A stretch of DNA of 11,139 nucleotides from an uncultured Solobacterium sp. (GTDB lineage: Bacteria; Bacillota_I; Bacilli_A; Erysipelotrichales; Erysipelotrichaceae), in assembly GCA_938039295.1 (NCBI GenBank), contig CALHUY010000054.1:1-11139 (forward strand). Reading direction: 5' to 3'. Numbering within the stretch: position 1 is the stretch's first letter; every line of letters begins with the position of its first letter. The notes under the pieces are model-generated. The model made no database searches and had not been told where the DNA came from. It saw only the letters and a list, made by a program, of their open reading frames with translations. The position numbers and the translations under genes are program-made. This document shows positions 7,182 to 11,139 of the stretch, piece after piece.

Positions 7182-7193
7182 AGTGGAGGGAAT

Positions 7194-8441
7194 ATGATTC
7201 ATAAGTTTGTCTATTATAATTATTTTGAATCAGATGTATTTGCTAGTTATCTTCATGAAATGTCATTACAGGGATACCATTTTAAAGGATTTGGGTTTGG
7301 ACTAAAATTTGAAAAAGGAGAACCAAAAGATATTACGTATGATGCGTATGTCTTTAACGAGCAACAAGAGGAAGATCAAGGTTTAAATCCAAATTCTGAG
7401 GACTTTTTGGGTTATTGTAAAGAGGCTGGGTGGCAATATATTGACGCCTATCAGCGTTGGATTATTTTCTATAAAGTGAAAGAAGATGCTATAGATATCG
7501 CAACAAAAGAAGAAAAACTTGATAATGCGTTTGCGGTAAGGAAATATGATTTAAAATTTGCTCGAATAGTATTACCTTTGTTGGGTATTTATATTATTAA
7601 CTCAGTTTTACTTAATCCTAATATTTTTGAACTACTGGAATACAGAAATCTTACAATTGAACTCGGTTGGTTTCTTTTCATACTTTCACCATTTTTTCTG
7701 TACTTTCACGATAAGAAAATATATCAATTATTGCGTAGTAAATATGAAAGTACAGGTGAATTATATTTAGGGAATCCAAATAAAAAACAAATGTATTTTC
7801 AACCAAGATCACTTTTTTATTTCGTATTTACGATTGTTATTTCTACTCTATTTTTAAAATCTTATTGTGGCCTTTTGATAAGTCCATTGATTGGTGTTGT
7901 TGTTTATTGTGTGTTTTTCTGCTTGCAAAAATTCTTTTGTAGGAAATATGGCTCATCTGGTTATATGGCGATTATGGGAATTACGATGTTTATATTCTAT
8001 GTAATCATGATGGTGTTTTATGGACAGAAGCAGGCTAATCTTAAGGCAGCATCAACAGATGATTTTCCATTACAACTTGTTGATATTGATGTCAATAATC
8101 AAACGATTACACATGGAGATTTTATAGAGCAGAAGGGTCTATTTGTGGAATGGACGGAGTACATAATCGCACAAGGAGATGAAGCACAAGAAGTTCTATC
8201 GTATACGATTTATCATTCATCTTCTCCTTGGTTGATTCATAAACAATATTTATACTTATCTTCAGGTATGAAGGCAACAGATATCAACGAACTTTGGAAA
8301 CAAAAATCAGCGATTGTTTATAAGGAATTTGATGACTATGTGTATGTTGTTGACTGTGAAAATGAGTTGATTGAACTTAGGTATTCACAAGAGTTAACTC
8401 AACAACAGATAGATACAGTTATCGGAAAGATAGTGAAATGA
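7194..8441 (+). CDS. DUF2812-family membrane protein, PadR-controlled
   Basis: A 415-aa protein of unknown biochemical function. The N-terminal domain (about 1-97) matches DUF2812: an aromatic start YYNYFESDVFASYLHEMSLQ, then FGLKFEKGEPKDITYDAYVF and EAGWQYIDAYQRWIIFYKV. About five hydrophobic segments follow, near 125-140, 157-171, 206-221, 226-245 and 257-276, with a charged loop at 172-205. A soluble tail (278-415) is mixed alpha/beta in appearance. If there are five helices, this tail lies outside the cell while the N-domain is inside; the count is my estimate. The ATG is set by GGAGGG at 7185-7190. The padR gene follows one base after its stop. DUF2812 proteins are often paired with PadR regulators in Firmicutes. 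A role in sensing or resisting envelope stress is inference. Confidence 0.85.
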   Translation: MIHKFVYYNYFESDVFASYLHEMSLQGYHFKGFGFGLKFEKGEPKDITYDAYVFNEQQEEDQGLNPNSEDFLGYCKEAGWQYIDAYQRWIIFYKVKEDAIDIATKEEKLDNAFAVRKYDLKFARIVLPLLGIYIINSVLLNPNIFELLEYRNLTIELGWFLFILSPFFLYFHDKKIYQLLRSKYESTGELYLGNPNKKQMYFQPRSLFYFVFTIVISTLFLKSYCGLLISPLIGVVVYCVFFCLQKFFCRKYGSSGYMAIMGITMFIFYVIMMVFYGQKQANLKAASTDDFPLQLVDIDVNNQTITHGDFIEQKGLFVEWTEYIIAQGDEAQEVLSYTIYHSSSPWLIHKQYLYLSSGMKATDINELWKQKSAIVYKEFDDYVYVVDCENELIELRYSQELTQQQIDTVIGKIVK

Positions 8442-8442
8442 T

Positions 8443-8757
8443 ATGGCACGTGCACAGTTTCAAACATTAACAGAACCGATGTTCTATATTCTCCTATGCT
8501 TGCAGAAAGAAGTATGTGGTATTGATATCATGGCTATGGTAAGTGTAATCTCAAATGGTAGAGTTTCCATTGGACCAGGTACTTTGTATGCGATATTGCA
8601 AAAGTTTGAGGATAACGAAATTATTAAAAAGACTAGAGAAGAAAATCGTAAGAAATGGTATCTTATCACAGATGTAGGGAAACAAATGCTCGAGGACGAA
8701 TTAAACCGTCTAGAGTCAATGTTGAGTGACGCAAAATCTACGATGAAATATAACTAA
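8443..8757 (+). CDS. PadR-family transcriptional repressor
   Basis: A 104-aa winged-helix regulator with a short C-terminal dimerisation helix (PadR-s2-like size). The N-terminal LTEPMFYILLCLQKEVCGIDIM corresponds to helix 1 and the start of helix 2, where family members usually have YGYDI or similar; here CGIDI, so the Tyr is lost. The recognition motif SIGPGTLYAIL (42-52) is a hallmark. The wing IIKKTREENRKKWYLITDVGKQML follows, then a helix to the end. The ATG lies one base after the DUF2812 gene's TGA, so the two are translated together. It very probably binds the two palindromes at 7128-7146 and 7163-7181 and represses its own operon until a ligand or stress releases it. The inducer cannot be read from sequence. 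Confidence 0.94.
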   Translation: MARAQFQTLTEPMFYILLCLQKEVCGIDIMAMVSVISNGRVSIGPGTLYAILQKFEDNEIIKKTREENRKKWYLITDVGKQMLEDELNRLESMLSDAKSTMKYN

Positions 8758-8792
8758 ATAATTTCATATCAATACACTCTATATGGATTGTT

Positions 8793-8801
8793 TGGTATGA
8801 T
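8793..8801 (+). promoter_or_regulatory. extended -10 promoter of the degV gene (candidate)
   Basis: TGG-TATGAT forms an extended -10 about 30 bases before the DegV start. The best -35 at 17 bases is TACACT (8773-8778), which is poor. No convincing terminator separates it from padR, so read-through from the padR operon is also possible. Confidence 0.4.
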
Positions 8802-8830
8802 ATATATGGTTAATAAAGGAGAACGGCTTA

Positions 8831-9682
8831 ATGAAAGTTGTACTAGTAGCCGAATCAGGCGCAGATATTCCAAAGGAGATAGCTGAAAAAGAGGGTATTT
8901 ATATTGTACCAATGCACGTTACTTTTGATGGTGAAACAAAAGATGATGGTACTTTCCCGGCATCGAATATCATTGATTATTTTGAGAAGAATTTAAAGAT
9001 TCCAAAGACGAGTGGTTCTACTATTGTGGATTTTGATTATATCTTTGATCGTATTCACGAAGAGCATCCAGAAGCACATATCTTATATCTTGCATATTCT
9101 TCTGTAACAACTTGTGCGTATGGTTGTGCTCAGATTGCAATGGAGAATCGTGATTACATCACAGCAATCGATACAAAGTTATATTCTATCGGACAGGGTC
9201 AAGTATTAGTTCGTATGGCTGAATTATTACGTGAACATCCTGAATGGGGTATTGATGAGGCAGTACGTGCTGCTAATGATTTAATTGCTAGAGGTCATAT
9301 GTCATTTATTCCTAAGACATTAGCGTTCTTGGTTGCGGGTGGAAGAGTCAGCAATGCAAAAGCTTTATTGGCAGGGGTTTTACTCTTACATCCATGTATT
9401 GAAGCTAAGGATGGACGACTAGTTGCTGGTAAGAATTATCGAGGCAAAATGAATCGTGTCATCTATAAGATGATGGATGACTTCCTTGTTAATAACGCAA
9501 TTGCAAAGGATGAAGTATGGTGCTGTACTACAGTTGGTTTTGAAGAAGGAATGAAACCAGAAGTAGAAGAATATCTTCATAACCAGGGTATTGAAAAGGT
9601 TCGTTGGTCAGAGTGTGGTGGTGTTATAACAACACATGGTGGACCTGGGGCCTTTGGTATCGCAGGATTTCGTGCAAAATAA
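8831..9682 (+). CDS. DegV family protein, probable fatty-acid-binding FakB-type subunit
   Basis: A 283-aa cytosolic protein, normal for DegV. In characterised Gram-positives these are FakB proteins that bind a fatty acid and present its carboxylate to the kinase FakA for acyl-phosphate formation and phospholipid synthesis. Visible family motifs are the N-terminal VVLVAESGADIP, KTSGST (59-64) in place of the common TSQPS, YSSVTT (89-94) near the ligand serine position, AGGRVSN (169-175), and the C-terminal THGGPGAFGIAGF, matching the HxGPGxxG end. The start has GGAG nine bases upstream. It ends at a strong terminator. No FakA (DhaL-like) gene is nearby, as is common. The particular fatty acid bound cannot be predicted. 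Confidence 0.93.
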   Translation: MKVVLVAESGADIPKEIAEKEGIYIVPMHVTFDGETKDDGTFPASNIIDYFEKNLKIPKTSGSTIVDFDYIFDRIHEEHPEAHILYLAYSSVTTCAYGCAQIAMENRDYITAIDTKLYSIGQGQVLVRMAELLREHPEWGIDEAVRAANDLIARGHMSFIPKTLAFLVAGGRVSNAKALLAGVLLLHPCIEAKDGRLVAGKNYRGKMNRVIYKMMDDFLVNNAIAKDEVWCCTTVGFEEGMKPEVEEYLHNQGIEKVRWSECGGVITTHGGPGAFGIAGFRAK

Positions 9683-9685
9683 ACT

Positions 9686-9712
9686 AGGTACAGACTAATC
9701 TGTACCTTTTTT
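9686..9712 (+). terminator. intrinsic terminator after the degV gene
   Basis: A nine-base perfect stem AGGTACAGA / TCTGTACCT with loop CTAA, ending in a six-T run (9707-9712). It lies four bases after the stop codon. Confidence 0.93.
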
Positions 9713-9750
9713 ATGAGATAGTATTTTCACAATTTTGATTATAAAAGTTA

Positions 9751-9756
9751 TATACT
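9751..9756 (+). promoter_or_regulatory. -10 box of the flavodiiron gene (candidate)
   Basis: TATACT, 21 bases before the ATG at 9777. The only -35-like hexamer, TTCACA (9726-9731), is 19 bases away, longer than ideal. A promoter must exist here because the preceding gene ends in a strong terminator. The ten bases 9723-9732 (ATTTTCACAA) also occur upstream of the suf -10 at 1761-1770. Confidence 0.35.
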
Positions 9757-9776
9757 AATGGTCGGGAGAAAATATT

Positions 9777-10982
9777 ATGTATAACGTTAGAAAGATTCAT
9801 GATGATATTTATTGGTTAGGTGCCTCTGATAGACGCCTTGAAAAGTTTGAAAATACGTATAGTGTTCCTGCAGGAATGTCATACAATAACTACTTAATTC
9901 TAGATGAAAAAACATGTCTAGTAGATGGAATTGATTATAATGTAGCGCAACAATTCTTTGATAACTTGGAATATGCTTTACAGGGCAGAACCTTGGACTA
10001 TATGATTGTTAACCATATGGAACCTGACCATTGTGCGATTATTCCACAGCTTGTTCAAATGTATCCAAATATGAAATTAATTGGTTCTTTGCAAGCTTTC
10101 AGAATGATGAATCAGTTCTACCGTTTTGAAACAGATAGTCGTTCCATCGTCGTAAAAGAAAATGACACATTGAGCCTTGGTAAGCATAACTTAAAATTTA
10201 TGACTGCCCCAATGGTACATTGGCCAGAAGTCATTGTGACTTATGATGAAACTGCAAAGGTATTATTTAGTGCAGATATTTTTGGTTGCTTTGGTGCAAT
10301 GAGCGGTAATGTATTTGCGGATGAGGTTGATTGGGAACACGATTGGAAGGATGAATGTAGACGCTACTATACCTGTATCGTTGGCAAATATGGTATGCAG
10401 GCATCTGCAGTATTAAAGAAAGTTAGCAATCTAGAGATCAAAATGATCTGTCCTTTACATGCGCATATTTGGCGTAAGGATTTTGATAAAATTATCAGTC
10501 TTTATGAAAAGTGGACTTCTTATAGCTATGAAGTAAACTCGGTTGCGATATTCTACGGTTCTGTCTATAACAATACAGCTAACGCAGCAGATATCCTCGC
10601 GATGCAGCTGGCGGAAAAGGGCGTTAAGAATGTGAAAGTATTTGATACATCCAAGACGGATTTATCAATCATGTTATCGACAGCGTTCCAATACTCTACA
10701 CTTGTATTTGCGGCAGCTTCTTATAATGCAGAAGTATTTGATACTGTACAGCACTTATTATCAGAGATTAAGAATCATAGTCTTGCGAATCGTACGGTTG
10801 GCTTAATTGAAAATGGTTCATGGGTTCCAACTGCGAAACTTCTTATGGAAAAACAAATTTCTACTTGGAAGAATACGGTGATTCTAGAACCAAAGGTTAC
10901 TGTCAAGTCTGCAGTAAAGGAAGATAGCTTAGCTGAAATTGAAAAGTTAGCAGATGCGATTGTTGCATCATTAGAAAAATAA
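9777..10982 (+). CDS. flavodiiron protein (FprA-type O2/NO reductase)
   Basis: A 401-aa cytosolic enzyme that reduces O2 to water and/or NO to N2O, a detoxifying activity typical of anaerobes. The N-terminal metallo-beta-lactamase-like domain (about 1-250) carries the diiron ligands: H80, E82, D84 and H85 in NHMEPDHC, H148 in MVHWPE, D167 in SADIFG, and H228 in CPLHAHIW. The C-terminal flavodoxin domain (about 255-395) has the FMN phosphate loop FYGSVYNNT and, near its end, LIENGSWVP. No rubredoxin or reductase domain is fused, so electrons must come from a separate partner. GGGAG lies eight bases before the ATG. It is transcribed as a single gene between two terminators. The final ligand motif reads HAHIW where HGPxW is common. 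It depends on iron, but its sites are diiron and FMN, not Fe-S, so any link to the suf genes is only indirect. Confidence 0.95.
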   Translation: MYNVRKIHDDIYWLGASDRRLEKFENTYSVPAGMSYNNYLILDEKTCLVDGIDYNVAQQFFDNLEYALQGRTLDYMIVNHMEPDHCAIIPQLVQMYPNMKLIGSLQAFRMMNQFYRFETDSRSIVVKENDTLSLGKHNLKFMTAPMVHWPEVIVTYDETAKVLFSADIFGCFGAMSGNVFADEVDWEHDWKDECRRYYTCIVGKYGMQASAVLKKVSNLEIKMICPLHAHIWRKDFDKIISLYEKWTSYSYEVNSVAIFYGSVYNNTANAADILAMQLAEKGVKNVKVFDTSKTDLSIMLSTAFQYSTLVFAAASYNAEVFDTVQHLLSEIKNHSLANRTVGLIENGSWVPTAKLLMEKQISTWKNTVILEPKVTVKSAVKEDSLAEIEKLADAIVASLEK

Positions 10983-10987
10983 ATGCG

Positions 10988-11021
10988 AAAGAGAAGTTAG
11001 AAAGTATAACTTCTCTTTTTT
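10988..11021 (+). terminator. intrinsic terminator after the flavodiiron gene
   Basis: A twelve-base perfect stem AAAGAGAAGTTA / TAACTTCTCTTT around loop GAAAGTA, with a T-run at 11016-11021. It begins five bases after the stop. On the minus strand it also lies just after the convergent gene's stop (11027), but with only a short U tract, so it may stop that transcript less efficiently. Confidence 0.92.
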
Positions 11022-11026
11022 AAGTT

Positions 11027-11139
11027 TTAGATAGATTTTTGAAGCAGTTCAATAATTACTTGTATTGGCCTAGATGAGCGTGCGGTGACAATCTTTGGGG
11101 AGCCGCCACCACTAGCTTCTAATACATCTTGTATAGATG
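11027..11139 (-). CDS. 3' end of a convergent gene, product uncertain (possibly DHHA1-domain protein)
   Basis: On the minus strand a frame is open from the right edge for 36 codons, ending at TAA (11029-11027), just before the terminator hairpin. The visible C-terminus contains IQDVLEASGGGSPKIVTARS followed by SRPIQVIIELLQKSI. The glycine-rich GGGSP followed by a closing amphipathic helix is reminiscent of the DHHA1 end of alanyl-tRNA synthetase-like proteins (GGGGGRPxxAQ then a helix), but the match is weak and too short to name the gene. The coding call rests on position, on the clean stop next to a terminator and on sensible composition. Confidence 0.6.
   Translation of the reverse strand, partial: SIQDVLEASGGGSPKIVTARSSRPIQVIIELLQKSI

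Noticed and set aside
7128..7182. The two repeats as the start of a CRISPR array or as transposon ends
   Set aside because: There are only two copies, each a palindrome placed exactly on promoter elements, with a 16-base gap and no Cas or transposase gene nearby. Operators explain them fully.
8743..8767. Inverted repeat ATGAAAT / ATTTCAT around the padR stop as a terminator
   Set aside because: The stem is seven AT-rich bases with an 11-base loop and no T-run after it. It is too weak to call.

Overview
The window is AT-rich, densely packed chromosomal DNA from a low-GC Firmicute. TGA is used as a true stop (for example sufD and sufU end in it) and TGG encodes Trp, so this is not a Mollicute with recoded TGA. 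The SufC-D-S-U-B order, strong GGAGG-type ribosome binding sites and the PrsA-like, DegV, PadR and DUF2812 families fit the Firmicutes. Within them I would guess an anaerobic or microaerophilic Erysipelotrichia-type organism, but that is inference from gene style and not a proven placement.

Left region (1-1660, minus strand). Two tandem, visibly related PrsA/parvulin-like extracytoplasmic folding factors share one operon. The upstream one is anchored by an N-terminal membrane helix. The downstream one, cut by the window edge, is a lipoprotein. Both lack the histidine expected in the first parvulin motif. A sigma-A-type promoter lies at 1689-1717. The divergent intergenic region to 1838 also holds an 18-bp palindrome of Rex or CRP/FNR type and the start of the suf operon.

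Centre (1839-7105, plus strand). This is a complete SUF iron-sulfur cluster assembly operon: sufC, sufD, sufS, sufU, sufB. Junctions overlap by 1 or 4 bases or are separated by 13 bases. A 5-formyltetrahydrofolate cyclo-ligase gene follows, starting inside the end of sufB. SufS releases sulfur from cysteine, SufU relays it, and the SufBCD ATPase scaffold builds the cluster. SufD is unusually short (266 aa) and consists essentially of the core.

Right-centre (7106-8757). This is a self-contained two-gene module: a multi-pass membrane protein with a DUF2812-type N-terminus, then a PadR-family repressor 1 base downstream. Its promoter is embedded in two identical 19-bp perfect palindromes, almost certainly the PadR operators, making an autoregulated envelope-linked sensor or response unit. 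This is the best candidate here for poorly described biology.

Right region (8758-11139). A DegV/FakB-type fatty-acid-binding protein and a flavodiiron protein (FprA-type O2/NO reductase) each appear to be single-gene units ending in clear intrinsic terminators. The last 113 bases hold the 3' end of a convergent minus-strand gene. There is no stretch over 300 bases without a gene, and I see no tRNA, rRNA, CRISPR array, insertion sequence or phage gene.
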